From Yamagishiella unicocca (taxonomy: Eukaryota; Chlorophyta; Chlorophyceae; Chlamydomonadales; Volvocaceae), in the NCBI GenBank assembly GCA_003116995.1, contig BDSL01000071.1, positions 186,001 to 250,000 of the forward strand: 64,000 nt of DNA, in the 5' to 3' direction. The notes under the pieces are model-generated. The model saw only the letters and a list, made by a program, of their open reading frames with translations, made no database searches and had not been told where the DNA came from. The position numbers were made by a program, and so were the translations under genes. Each line of letters starts with the position of its first letter. The stretch's first letter is position 1. Below are positions 1 to 13,000 of this stretch, piece by piece.

Positions 1-1471
1 CGCCGCTGTGCAGTTTTCGAGGCAAGGGAAAAAGCATTAGCAGTGACGAGTCGTTTGTCCTTCGGAACGACCTCATGTCGATCTGTGTTGCGCGCAGTTT
101 CCGACCGCACTGGATCTAAACCGCATGGTACTGTGTGTAGTTGTAGAGGGCCGGGTCTGAGCAAGGCGGGTGATGAGTCGCCCACAAGTCTATCCACGGG
201 GGCCGGTCTCGCCGCGCTATATCCTCGATTTAACCTGGCTTGAAATTTTTGTTGCCTTCCAGTTGCCTGCGTTTATTTGTTTTTGACTCCCCTCGCGTGA
301 TGAGAGAGGCTTGCCGCCAGCTTTGCGCAGAGCTGGTGGTATGGAACAGTGATGCGTTATTGTGAGGGAGCTTGCGTGAGGAGGCGCTGGTTGTTTGGTA
401 TCGGGACAGTGACGTTGATAGACCGGAAGATCTTTTTGGCGGTCCCGAATGCCCGTGAGAGATGAAGAACGTTTGTTATGTTTTATCGGCATGGTTTTTG
501 GGCCATGCCTATGGAAGGAGATGCATGTCGATACGTATGCTGGGAAATTGCCTACTGCCCAAATGAGTGGCATTCCGCACTGGAAATTACTAGCGATGGT
601 GAGTGAAGCACGTGTTGTTTGTGCCCCTTTTTCAAGCGCGCACTGCTCTTAGGGTATACTTTCTATTCAAAATTCAAATCCTTGTACGCGATCCTCCGGA
701 TCCGCTGGGGTCGGGATGCCTCAATGGGAGAGTCCCTTTACTGCAACACTGTCGCCTCCACCACACCGCCTCCAACATTCAGGCGTCTTCAATGACGCTG
801 TGTTCCTCCTTTACCCTGCCAGCTAGACGCGCTAGCTTCAGGATTTACCATAGGCCTTCCAAGTTGCACTCGCTTTGCCTACTCGTCTGCACAAATAGAA
901 CCGATGCTTCTCGCCTAACAACACGGGGATGTCACGCCTCGCGCAAATCACTTGTCCGCCATTATTAGCGCCTAGGCTGCGAACGTATTGTGCCGGCTGA
1001 CCGGGAGCCAAAGTGTCATGCTCCACAGCGTGGTGCTTCTGCTCTCGACTTTATTGCCAGCTGTTGCTGGGTGGCGCGGGATCTCCTGCCGACTCCCGTC
1101 TTGGCCCTGCCGTCCGGGGTTGGGCCTTGGGCCGCTCTTCATGTGCTTTTTGTTGTCACCCTTCCCGCCCTCCAAGACCGAAACGTGTGCCCTATCAATC
1201 AACTACCGATGGTCGCTGTGTTGTCAATTCTGTAAATGAGGCACGCGAAGCAACTTCGTGGTATAGTAACACACTGAGTGTCGGCCGGAGGCGCCTCCTA
1301 CCTGAGCACCGCCTCCCCTGCATTGCCCATGTGCCCTAGCCCGGCTGAGCCGCGCCTCCCACAGTACGCCCCAAATAGGGCCAACCCCCTCACCTCCCAA
1401 ACTCAACCATCTCCTAGCTCCTACCAGTACGACCACAAGGGCCAAGGGAAGCAGGGGTGAGCCCTGCGCGC
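1..1471. other. Intergenic, no gene recognised
   Basis: This is the left edge of the window up to the stop codon of the XRCC4-like gene on the minus strand. Only short open frames occur, with no recognisable protein and no consistent splice pattern. It probably holds the 3' UTR of that gene and intergenic sequence. Confidence 0.5.
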
Positions 1472-4400
1472 TCAATGCCCTCGCCGGTGGCCTGCCAGCC
1501 CCAATCCCAACGCCGCGTCATCATCGTCATCGTCGTCGTCTCCGCCGCTGTCTTCACCGCCGAAGCCGTCAACGCGCCCTGCGGTGCTCGGCGCATCAGG
1601 GGCTCGCCCCAGCCCCGCGGCGCCGAGTGCACGTGTTGGGCCCTGCGGCGGGCGGTCGGGGAGGAGCTCCTTCTGCGCCGGGGCCCGCAGGGGGCCGAAC
1701 AAAGGCGCGCCCCGCACTGCCGGCTGCGTGGTCGCCAGCATGAGCTCCTGTACGGCACGCCACCAGGATTTTGCAAGACATGTACCGCAAGTGTGTGACT
1801 CCTCAAGTTACTATTTGTATGGAAGCTAGCTATCAATAGTATATGGCGCGGGGTAGGGTGCGAGGGCGGCGGATGTCACTGCTCCGGCAGCAACGCAGCA
1901 GCGCAACAATGCGACAACGCAACAGTGCGACAACGGCGGCTCCCACACCGGGGTGACAGGTCCCACAGCCGCAGCACTTCAGACATTGCGCGCCACTCAC
2001 GTCGTCCAGTTGCGTCTCGCCCAGGCTGGCGTACGTGTCAACTGGGCCCAACATGCCCTGAGCGGCCCCACGGTTGAAGCCCTGAGCCGCCGCCGGCTCC
2101 AGGAAGGGTCCAGCCAGAGCGCCATCCAAGTCCATGGGGTCAAAGCCTTCTGTTTGGACAGGCCCCGCCGCTACTGCGGCGGGTGGGGAGCCGTTTAGGG
2201 CGTGTTGCGCCCGCTCCCCAGCCACTGCCTGCTGTTGTTGCTGCTGTAGCGACCGCCGCTGGGGCGTTCGGGAGGCCGCCGCGGCTGCGACTGCGGTGGC
2301 GTTGGTGGGTGCCATAGGGCCCATTGGTGCCGTCGCCGCCGCGGTGAAGCCAGGCGGGTGCGTGCGAGGCGCCGACGCCGTCGGCGGCGCTGCTGCTGCG
2401 CTTGATGTGCCTGCCGTGCGGTGCGCGGTGCGATGCGCGGTGTCCGTCAGGCAGGACAGGTGCTCAGCCAGGTAGTTACGCCAGGTCGTTATACCGGTAT
2501 CAGGTACTGCAGTTCGGTTAGGCGGTGGTTGGTGTGGTTACCTGGCCCGGCCGCTGTGCCGTCCAGCTCCTCCTGCTCCTCGTCTTCCGTCTGCGCCGCT
2601 TCCGCCTCCGCCTGCGTGACGTGGCACGAACATGCACACCCGTGGCTCAGTGGTGAATAAAAACACGCACACGGGAGGCCCTCGTAGGCACCTCACCAAC
2701 GTCGCCCTTTTTGCCGTTATCGGTACATGGGTTTCCTCGCGTCCTCCGCACCCTCCCTCGTTTCCTCGTTTCCTCGCCACCTCCGCACCCTCCCCCTTCC
2801 TCGTCTTCGTCGTTCGTATCCTCAACCCAGTTCTCCAGCATGCATCTCAAAACGTCTGTTCTAAACGGTGTTTTCTGGCATCCACGAGTCTTCCTCGAAA
2901 CCCTTCCTCGTTTCCTCTCTAACCCCTTCCCCTGGCACCTGCGCCTCCCACAGGACATGCCTCCTCATATCCACGCCACCGCGCCGAAGAACATCCTCAC
3001 AGAGGCAAATGTGCGGGCGAGCGCGACGCAACATGACGTACGCACGTACGACACACGCACCAACTCCTGCTGGGCCGCCTTGAGCTGTTGCTCCAGATCC
3101 TGGATCCGGTCCCGCTGCTCGATGAGCTTTTCCTTCTTGGAGTCCAGAACCCGGGCGAACTACCGGGGGGTGATCCGGGGGAGGGAAGGTGGGGCGGCGT
3201 GTGTCCGAATATGGGTCGGGCGAGGAAGGAGCGGCTGTCGGCCCCTCCCAAGGAGCGGCTTTCGGCCCCTCCAGGGAGCGGATGCGTCGGACAAGGCAAC
3301 TCCGTCCGCCCCTTTGGGAGCCCGCCCGCCTCTTCCTCCTGCATGCACCTCAAAACGTCTGTTCTACACGGATTTTTCTCGCATCCACGGGTCTTCCTCG
3401 CAACCTCCTCCTCTACCGCCCAGCCGGCTCCCCCCGCACCTTGATATGCAGCTCCTCCACCAGCCCCTTGTGCTTCTCAGTGCACTCCTGGAGCTCCCGC
3501 CGGGTGCGGATCAGGCTGTCAGCCTGTCGCTGCAGCCCGGTGTCCAGCTGACGGCACGACACCTGGCGGCCGGGGCGGGAGTGCCCCAGAGGTGGCGGGG
3601 GTTGGGGTTGCTTCGTAGGGCTATTGGGTGCGGGGCAACGTGGTGCGGGGCTGTTTGGGCCGAGTTGCGGGTGTGGGGACGGTATGGGAGCCAGCCAGCG
3701 TGTTGCCACCGTCCGCACGGCCTCGAGCACCTGTTTAGGCGACTCCATAAGGCCCCGCTTGCGCTGCGCCATTGTTGTGCGGGTGGGAAGGCAGCCCTTA
3801 CGTCCGCTGCACCCAGTGAGCCGGGCACGAACACACGCATGGCCCCAAACCCTAACCCCTCTCTCCTCTCCCCTCCCGCCCACACTGCTGGCTGCCACCC
3901 ACCAGGAGCCGGTAGCAGGACTCCCACACAGTCGACAACATGCCCTCCAGGGAGGTCCCCGCGTCGCTGAGGCCGACCGGCATCAGCACCACGGACTGTT
4001 GCGCGCCAGCGCTCATGCCAACGTCCTTAGCGGGCCATGTCCAGGAGAGCTGGTTTGGTGGCGGTTGCAAGGAAAACCCGCGTTTGGTGGTGGTGGTGGG
4101 GGGCCAGCGAGGATGCGGGGGTGGTGGGGCGTGGCGAGAAAAGAGCCGTTTACACGATGTAGGAGACGGAGATGAAGACCAGCTGGCGAGTAGTTTTGGG
4201 GCAGGCAACGGGTGGGACCTAGCTTGGGCGACGGGGGGCGCAAAAGTGGTTGGGTGCACCCGGGGAAAGGGTCGTTCATAAATCCGCTGGGATGTATGTA
4301 AAAGGGAAGGGAAAGCCACTCGCTGCGTGGCGCATTCCGTTTGGCTGGGTCTGGCTGCTGGGAGAGCTCCCGGACCCGCACGCGGCGCGCTTTCCAGAGG

Positions 4401-4560
4401 CGCCGAATGGTCCGCTGCATGTGTGTACGGCAACTCACCGCCCCGGAATCCAGATGGAACTGGAACCCAACGCCCTCAGGCTGGACCTCGCTGGCGAGGG
4501 CTCTTTGCGCCAGTGGTACCCAGAGGTCGGGCTTGATCCAACGGGGCGGAGCTCGCAGAC
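1472..4560 (-). CDS. XRCC4: XRCC4-like DNA double-strand-break repair protein, 5' end unresolved
   Basis: Exons in coding order: 4439-4560, 3903-4025, 3710-3763, 3440-3562, 3061-3159, 2542-2611, 2001-2506 and 1472-1747. Phases match at every joint, and the last seven exons give about 413 residues if translation starts at the ATG at 4016. The first exon looks like part of the globular head (PDLWVPLAQRALASEV, then GVGFQFHLDSG). A long coiled-coil stalk follows, including SPKQVLEAVRT, ELHIKFARVLDSKKEKLIEQ and RIQDLEQQLKAAQQEL. The stretch KFARVLDSKKEKL matches the plant and animal XRCC4 pattern KF-x-VLN-x-KK-x-K. The tail is acidic, with a short polyglutamine run and a poly-aspartate run near the stop. 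XRCC4 dimerises and scaffolds DNA ligase IV in end joining. The family call rests on stalk similarity and layout, recalled without an alignment. Exons encoding the first part of the head were not found. Another coiled-coil family is the main alternative. Confidence 0.6.
2824..2905 (+). repeat. Dispersed repeat, family 1
   Basis: Reads CCAGTTCTCCAGCATGCATC, then TCAAAACGTCTGTTCTAAAC, then ATCCACGAGTCTTCCTCGAA. It lies in an intron of the XRCC4-like gene. Confidence 0.87.
3340..3412 (+). repeat. Dispersed repeat, family 1
   Basis: Reads GCATGCACCTCAAAACGTCT, then CGCATCCACGGGTCTTCCTC. It lies in another intron of the XRCC4-like gene, about 500 bp from the copy at 2824. Confidence 0.85.
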
Positions 4561-5539
4561 CTGACCGGTGGGGGCCATGCAGGTGCGTTGCGGCCGCGTC
4601 TCTGTGCCACTCAAGAGGGTTGTGCGCGTTGGCAGGTTGCGTGACAGGAGAAGGTATCATGATACCGCTTGTCAAAACGGTATCATCATGGGTTTCTCTC
4701 TAACTCTTGAGGGCATCCCAGCGATGGGGGGCCAAAGGGTCCTTGGCGCAGGGACCTTGGCGCCGCAGCGGGGCGCTGCTGGCGGGATGCATGGCTTTCA
4801 AATAGGGGAAATGAGACGGCACTTTGCAAGCCTGCCTGGTGCGCTATTTTCCGACGTTGGAAGGTGGAGGTCTACGGGAGAGTTCACACCGCACGCGTTC
4901 CACGCGACGCGCTCAAGGTGAACTGAATATTAATATTGACACTTACCCCTGCCAACGTATACTTGCATGCTGCGCGCATGTAAAAGTGTCACATCGAATC
5001 CATCCGCATCAACGTCAGGGCCCCAACGGACCAGGCAGAAGCATTTGCCCGCAGGTGTCTCGATCACCCTAGCATATAGCCTCTTCAGCTCTGCATCCAT
5101 TCTCTGTCAGCTTTAAAACTGGCGAGCAAACTGTGCAGCTCCTGAACGTTTTACAGCTTTCAAGAACGGCACGTCATGATGCAATAGGCAGCAATTCTTC
5201 TCTGTTGGGGCCCCTAACCTCCGTCCGAAGGACTCCAAGCTGTTGGATGCGCCCCCTTCGCCTGTTGTTCGCTCGCATATCGTTCATTTGTCTATGTCGT
5301 ACACGATCGACTCGGCAACCCGTCGCCTTCCACTGCTGGCATACGTAAGGCTCTGCATACATGGCACAAGTTGTTTCAATATTAGGAGAGTACCCTGGGC
5401 TTCGTCGTGCGCTCTCAAGTATCAACTGCTCGTCGTAGCAGGACGAGCGCTCCCTACACAGCGCTTTGTTCAACGTGTGGCAAGAGCCGCTCATAATAGC
5501 CCTGGGGCGTGACGCTGCCGCCGAGCAGCCACAGGAACT
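4561..5539. other. Spacer between divergent XRCC4-like and C2 genes
   Basis: This region should contain the missing 5' exons of the XRCC4-like gene and the promoters of both divergent genes. I found no convincing head-domain exon. A short inverted sequence, TATCATGATA, lies near 4655. No clear TATA box was seen. Confidence 0.35.
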
Positions 5540-8036
5540 ATGTCGGTAACAGAGTTTACCACACGCCTGACTATCGTGTCGGCACACGACCTGCCGAAAA
5601 CGGATAGGCTGTCGCAGATTGATCCATATATCGTGATAGTGGTCAATGGACAACAGTTCAAGACCGCAGTCAAGGACGACAATGATAACCCCGTGTGGAA
5701 TGAGACCTTCTATCCAAGGGTGCTTAAAGCTCCGCAAGGGCTGCTGTCGGGCACGCTGGAACTAAACCTCTATGACGAGGACACGTTTTCGGACTCACAT
5801 GTTGCCAAGTACGCTTTCGACTTGTCAACCTTGACGCCGTCCCAAATGAACGTCCCCTTGACCTTCAACCTGGAGTACGTGAAAGACAAATACAAGTCAC
5901 AGGGCAAGAGCCCTACGATTACTGTCAAGCTGGAGGGGCTGGTGCAGAGCTTCAGCTCGCTTCGCGCCATGTTTACTGCCATGCCAGGCTTCTTTACCGA
6001 CGACCAGCAGCAGGCCTGCTACATTCCTATCCAGGAGTCCAAAGGCTTAATCTATGTGGGCGTTGAGTATGAGAACGGGGGCAAAATCGACGTCAAAGTC
6101 TACGTGACACAGCCGGGTGTGCCGCTTTTCCTGGACATGGTTGTTCTGTCCGGCCGACAGTACACGAAGGTCCGCACGGCAGTGTGGTGTGGGGTTTCGG
6201 TGCCGGGAACCACTTTCTAGAGACTGCAGTTAGGGTTGGGGGCGTGGAGGATATCCGGGATATCCACCACGCGCCCCTCTTGATGCATTGCCTCTGCACC
6301 TTGCAAGCATCCCTATTGCACCCGCTGGGGACACGAGTTGGTCTATATCTGCCTTTTCGGTTCGATCCCTAAGCTGACGCCAAATGACGATTCGTCTTCT
6401 TGACCCGTCTGCCCGGTACAGGTACGGCGGCGGCTGTACCGCGAGGGCAAGATGATTTGCCCTGGCCTGGTGGCTTTCGAAGAGCTGAAGTTGGACGATG
6501 TGCCCATCAACGTCGACTTCAACCAGCTCGGCCTCGTCATTTTCGACTCGACGGCTCTTTCTTCAACCAATGCAAACGCGGTAGTCAGCGCGCACGGATG
6601 GAAGGGCGCCCTCAACTTCGCGCAGGTAGCTGGGCTTCCGAGCCGGACGGTCGTACCTACAACAACACACCGGTGTATTCCGCCAGTGTTTCAACTTGTG
6701 TAAACTAGGGGTAAACTAGGGGGATACAGATGCAGGCCTGTTTCACATTGAACTGCTTGTTATTACGTACGAGGTCTCTAGCACAAAGTAAAAGTTCACC
6801 AATGGGGAAGCTACTTGCAGGCGTGCGTCCCTCCAATCCTTGACCCTTCCGTCTAGACGCTCTGCAATGGCATAGGTGATCTGTGGGCTGATCCAGCGAA
6901 GCAGCAGCCATTTATCGGCTGCACGCACGTCCCCGTTCTTCCGTTTCGGCTGACGGGTTTACCCTCCATCCCCATCTGCAACGGTCCAACTATCGCAGGC
7001 GAGCAAGGCGCTACACGGCGTGGAGCTGGACCACCACAAGCAGGTGCGGACAGAGGGATTCGCCACAGCTGTTCGTGCCGCAACTAGCCTCTGCGCGGGT
7101 CCTTATAGCAGCCCGTTCATTGACACGGATACAGCCCCTCCAATTAATACAACGTCCTTTGAATGGCGGCCATGGCGGATGATTCCGTACACATAAAGCG
7201 GATTACGCACGCGATCCGCTATGGCGACCTGTCGGTTGCTTCCAATTCCTCCATGTGGTGGCGGGTCGCTGGCGGTGTGCTGGCTAATCTATGGCTGCCC
7301 TGGGGGCCGGAGCGGTTTGCATGTCTTGCCATGGCAGCTGGCGGTGCCGATGCACCTGGGCGGTGGTCCTTCACAGAGGCGTGTCCTTTATGCGGACAGA
7401 CCATCTGTGTACGACCGATCTGCAGGAGATCTACATGCCGGTGGACGAGAATGAAACCATGCTGGTTGTGGACTACGACAAGAACGATGCCGACATCAAG
7501 CTGGTGGTGCTGGCGAACCCCGCGACTGCTGACAAGGGCTACGACTTGACCATTCGCGGCCAGAACGTCAACAAGATGTCCGAGCTGTACGTGCCGCCGA
7601 TTCCCAAGCTAGGCGGCCGCCTGCAGGTGAGCCCTTGCATGCGTGGTCGAAGGCGTGCTGGGGGCGCCAACGGTTGTCGTAGGCAGTGCCGTATACGCGC
7701 AAATAGTCGAGCTTGAGGAGGTCATCGTTCCGCAACACGTGGGGAGGGGTACCGATACGGTCACCTTGGAGATCCCCTGGAGGCCTTGAGGCAAAGGAGG
7801 TAGGAGGCCTTATCTGACTCAGCGGCATCCCTTGATCACTCTTGGTCACGCCTTATGCCGCGCATGCCTCCCTAGAGAGTTCCTGATATCACCAATCCGC
7901 CCACCAGGTGACCCGTCTGTACGAACTGGACGACCTGTCGTACGGCACGCGCTTCGAGGACATTGAGATCTTGCGCTACCGCCTTGCCAACCCGCGCCAG
8001 TACACGATTCAGGGCGTCACGCGCATCATGGGGTAG
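5540..8036 (+). CDS. C2-domain protein, 402 residues
   Basis: Five exons: 5540-6169, 6422-6625, 6999-7043, 7426-7626 and 7908-8036. All joints are phase 0 with GT-AG borders. The ATG at 5540 opens directly into the C2 domain (residues about 5-130), whose strands read TRLTIVSAHDLPKTD, QIDPYIVIVV, DNPVWNETFY and LELNLYDEDTFSD. The acidic residues at these loops are where C2 domains bind calcium, so calcium-dependent membrane binding is likely. The C-terminal 270 residues (for example VYVTQPGVPLFLDMVVLSG and KLVVLANPATADKGYDLTI) look folded and conserved but I do not recognise them. No transmembrane segment or signal peptide is visible. The exon chain is very well supported; the function beyond C2 is unknown. 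Confidence 0.85.
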
Positions 8037-10082
8037 CCTGTCGCCGAGGGACCTTAAGTGCGATGGTGCGCGGGAACCTACACGACCATGCGCGCGGGGA
8101 CACTCTTGATGTGATGATGAGCTTTGTGGGATCTGAATAAATGCTACGCGCTGCAGACTTGCCTGACTGCCCTGCAATGCGACTTGCGACAGCTGCTACG
8201 GCTAGCACACCCGCTGGTCGTGCGCGACGTCGCTGTTGGCATGTACAGAGAGCTCCTTGGACTGGTTGAGTTGAGGTCGAGGTGTGCGTGGTGGCGGGGC
8301 ATGCTGCGTTGTCCTTTGAACGTTTTCACGGCAGCGCGTGCCAGGCCATCGAAGCCACGCACAACGAGACCCTCGCTTGACTATGCTGGGAACGGGGGCA
8401 GGTCGATGTGCCTGCCGCCGTGCGAGGCATGGGACCTCTTTTGACGACTTTGTGGTCTTTTTCTATGAAGTGGGCTGGGCACAGTTGCTGTCGTACCAGC
8501 GGGTGCTGTGGGGAGTCCATCGACTTGCTTGATAGGGGAGTTGTTTTGGGTGGCATGGCCGCTAGTCGGTTGAACCAATGCGCAGTCGCATTTGAAGATT
8601 GCGTCGGCCTGTTTGGTTGGATCGTACGGGGGTGGTTTCAAGTTGGAAAAATCTACCATTGTACCCATTGGTTTCGGGCGGCCAGCCAGGGTTGCTGGAT
8701 GCGGGCTAATCCTTTTGGGGGTTCAGCTTGCGTAATAACATCTTGGCTCAGGGTTATTTATCTTGCTCTCCTGGGTTTTACTTCATATGGATCATGGGTC
8801 CGACCACTCTTGACAGACCACAATTGCCTGTAGAGCTGCGGTACATTCTTCCCCAACCAATGACGGGCTTTGAATGCGGAAACCTGCCTCGTCAGTGCAT
8901 ACAACCTGCACATGTTCCACCGTGTGGTTGTGCAGACCACCCAGAGTGGATGCGAGCATGGTGGGAAGGGCGCGCGGAACTCATTTGACAAATGTAATGA
9001 TACGGCATTGAGGAGGGGAGGAATCCCCCTGGATAAAGGCGGCTTTGTTCGCTGCCGGTTGCTCAGCCTCCCGAGCCACGCGCTCTGTTAAACCTGTTGT
9101 CGTGGCGTTCATCCTGCAGCTGTCGCCACTGTCAGCAGTACACGCACGTGCTCCTCGCCTGGTGAGTTTAGGGGCCACAAGGGTTTGAGGGGTGCCTCCT
9201 GTACGTCAGTTAGGTACCTGTCAGAGCTGCAGGGGTTGTATCGAAGACGACGCCTGACCAGTCGTCCGCGTTGCTGGCGGGGCATGCAGCTACTGCATGA
9301 CAGCATGATGGCCGCTGTATTGCTATCGAGGCCGACAGCAGAAGTAAGCACCAGGCTGCATGCAGCGTAGCAGCAACACCAACTTCCTGCATACGTGCAC
9401 CTGAGATAAGGACGCTCTATCTCTCATTGCAGGCCACGAGCTTCGGGGACACGTTCGCTTTCGTCCAGCAATTTCTTTGGTGACACGAACAGCAGCGGGC
9501 ATCTTGCCCGGCTCCAGGTTGTGCTTGCACGTGGTACGCGCTTTATCAGGTCCGCTGTTGCGTTGGCTTTGGGATCAGCAGGAGCTGCAGGGATGTGCTA
9601 AACCAATGAGCGGAGCGGCGCATGACGGTTGCCGCTCCACTGCTTGATGTTAGACAAGGGCTAGACAGGAGGTTCGGGGGCTAGGCAGAGCAATGCCGCT
9701 GCGGCCTCGATGCAATCACTAGTTGTAAGACAAGAAGATCGCGTCTAGTTTGCCTGCCCGACCCATAAAGGGCAGCGACCCTTTGGTCACTAACTTGGCC
9801 AGGGATGTGGGACAAGGTGCTGGCACGTCTTTACTCTGAACTTCAGTCATTGTATGCGGCCATGTGCTTGTCTATTCACCTGTCTCACCGCCCTAAAACT
9901 TGCAAGTGCAAGAGGGCAGGCGCCGCACTAGCTTACGCATGTATTCCCAAATTAGTTTATCAAACATTGCAATATGTCATGTTCTCTATATAGCTATCAT
10001 TAACAACTTACGGACGGTTTGCTAGGTGGTCCATAAGCAAATGCATCGGCTAGTGTAAGCGGTCGGTCTTGCAAGCTTTTTA
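8037..10082. other. Intergenic, no gene recognised
   Basis: This 2 kb spacer lies between two plus-strand genes. It presumably holds the 3' UTR of the C2 gene and the promoter of NUP58. A TGTAA, the usual volvocine polyadenylation signal, occurs at about 8995, rather far from the stop codon. I see no coding exon or repeat of note. Confidence 0.45.
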
Positions 10083-13000
10083 ATGGCGTTCGCTTTTGGA
10101 TCAGGGGCCCCAGCGGCGAGCCCATTCTCTGGCGGTTTGTTTGGAGCCCCTGCGGCAAGCTCCGGTTCAGCTTTTGGCGCGAGCACCACCCCTGCGTTCG
10201 GAGCTGCCTCTGCACCTGCCTTTGGAGCAAGCACAGCACCAGCATTCGGAGCAAACACGATGCCTGCGTTTGGGGCTACAACGGCGTCTGCATTTGGAAC
10301 TGCACCTGCAGCGGCGTCGCCATTTGGTGCTCCTGCAGCAGCGGCCCCGGCTCCAAACCTCTTCGGAACCAACACAACAGCATTTGGGGCTGCCGGTCTT
10401 TTCGGTCAGCCGGCGTCGGCCCCAGCAGTCTCAAATGCGCTGGTTCCCGCTGGGGGGCTTTTTGGCGGGCAGCCGCAGCAACCACAACAGACAGCGCAGG
10501 CTCGGCCGGGGCTCAACTATAAGACTAAATTTGAGGAGCTGCCGCCACAAATGCAGCAGGAGCTGCAGAAGATACAGTGAGCCCGCGTGGGAAGGGGGGG
10601 GGGCGGTTGCTGTGTACCGGGTTCTGTGTCGAAATGAATGGCGCGGCATGCAGGGCGAACCTGCGCACAACTTACGCATTGGGCTGAGTTGTGGACAGCA
10701 GATGGGGGCCAAGGCAGTTTTGCTCATGAGCAGCGCCGCATGGGGGCCCCCTTTGACGGGCATGATACCCGGTCGCGGGGCATGATGCCCGGAGGTCGAG
10801 TATCGCCCTCGTCGGCTATGTCTAGACGAACTATGGCATGAACCCCGAGCTGTTTAGGAAACATTTTGGGGACGGGACACCCGCACAGGCTCCCCCGCTA
10901 GGTGCACGATAGCCAAATAGCTTTTCGGTTCCTGTGCTCCACACTGTGCTCCACACTGTGCTCCACACTGTGCTCCACACTGTGCTCCACACTGTGCTCC
11001 ACACTGTGCTCCACACTGTGCTCCACACTGTGCTCCACACTGTGCGAGCTGAAGGAAAAACCCTGAGCCGCAATAAGCAACGGCCTGTCACAGACAACAA
11101 CTCCTCTGAGGGGGACCCTCTTGTGATTACGCAGGCAAGAAATAAGCTCATACCGCGACGAGTGCAAGGCGCTGGACAATGATGTCAGGCTGCACGACAC
11201 CATTAGCATAAAGCAGGTGGGTCTCGTCGGCTCCAGGTCGGCTCCAGGTCGGCTCCAGGTCGGCTCCAGGTCAACGCACACGTCTTTGACCAACTGGCAT
11301 GTGGCCCCCCGCATCGCTTCCTTGGCGCGCGCATCGACTTGGCATGGCAGATGTGCTCGCCAGCAGCCCCACCGGATCCCCTCCCGGCCCTCCCGGCCCC
11401 TCGGGTTGTCCACCTTGCCCCTTCAGAGCCTCGAGTCGGAGACATCAGCCCTGCGGCAAACACTGCAGAGCCTCTACCAGGCGGTGGTGGCGGACGAGGA
11501 GGGCCTCATGGCTTTTCGCGAGGTGGGCGACCGGATGGGGCGCATATTGGGAGCGCCACCATTTGGGTTTCGTACGGGAGCGCCATTTGGGTTTCGTCCG
11601 GGAGCCTCGATGGATATGCCGCTGCAGGGACCGCTGGCTTGTGCGGGTAGGGCGACTGTCACCGTCCAGCCCCTCCTCCCCCGCTGCCGCGGTCACCGTC
11701 CCCAAACCAACATCCTCCCCCCTGTCCCGCCCCGAAACCAACATCCTCCCCCCTGTCCCGCCCCGAAACCAACATCCTCCCCCCTGTCCCGCCCCGAAAC
11801 CGACATCCTCCCCCCTGTCCCGCCCCGAAACCAACATCCTCCCCCCTGTCCCGCCCCGAAACCAACATCCTCCCCCCTGTCCCGCCCCGAAACCAACATC
11901 CTACCCCCTGTCCCGCCCCGAAACCAACATCCTACCCCCTGTCCCGCCCCGAAACCAACATCCTACCCCCTGTCCCGCCCCGAAACCGACATCCTCCCCC
12001 CTGTCCCGCCCCCGCAGCGTGTGATGCTGCTCCTTCAGAATACGGAAACTGCCATCCGCCTGTACCAGCGGTCCAAGCTGTGGCGGGAAATCTCTCAGGC
12101 ACCTGGTGGGTCGTCATGCAAGGCGGGTTCCCCGGGGGGAATGTTGGGAAAATCGGTGGGTTGGCACCGACTGGGAACCCGACTAGGAAGACGTTTGGTA
12201 CACACGTTTGGAGATGTACGCTGGCGAACTTGGTTGAGGAAACGAGAAGCGGAGGTCGAATGTCGGCCGCGGTTCCCCGGGGGGTTGGTGGTGGAAGGGG
12301 AGGGGTGGGCGCGGCGGGAGGGGGAGGGGCGCGGGAGGAGTTCGGCTGCTTAGGTGTGGGGCTGGGCTGCTGGGCAGCTGAAGGGGACATTCGTCTGGTC
12401 GGCTGCCTCAAGAGGCGCTGAGTTGCATGCTCCCGGTTGCGAGGTAACACACACCAACCGCTGCGGCGGCCGCTGCCGCTTGCAGCAACAGTGTGACTGA
12501 TTTCATCCTCCGCCACCCCCGCCCCGCAGGTCCCGCCGCCCAGCAGCAGCTGCTGACTTCGCAGGCGGTCCAGGACCAGATGTCTCAGCCGGTGCAGCTG
12601 CCCAACCCTTACCTGACGCTGGCAATCAGCGGCTTCCGGGACGCGATTGAGCAGTACCACAGGTGAGTGACAGGTTTTAGGGATTTAGGGTTTAGGCGAA
12701 CTAAAACCCTAACCCGATGGTTCGGGTCACGCGAAACACCCTGGGCGGCGTGCACGCCGGCAGCCTGGGGGAAGCGGGAAGGGGCGGCGGGGCTGGCGGG
12801 ATGAGACGTGCTCGCAGCAGCTACCCAGCTTGCCCAGCATATTCCGTACTCCGTACGCTCTCTCCGGATGCCAATCATAGTTACCCCCCTTGTCCCCCCG
12901 CTCCCTGGCCCCCGTCAGCTGTATTTCGGAGCTGGAGCGCGTAATGCCAGTGACGGCGGCGGCGGGGTACGGCAGCGCCGACGACGCCGTGGCTGTCTCA

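Noticed and set aside
10898..11413. Minus-strand frame with repeated SVEHSVEH
   Set aside because: This is the reverse translation of the 12-bp repeat in a NUP58 intron.
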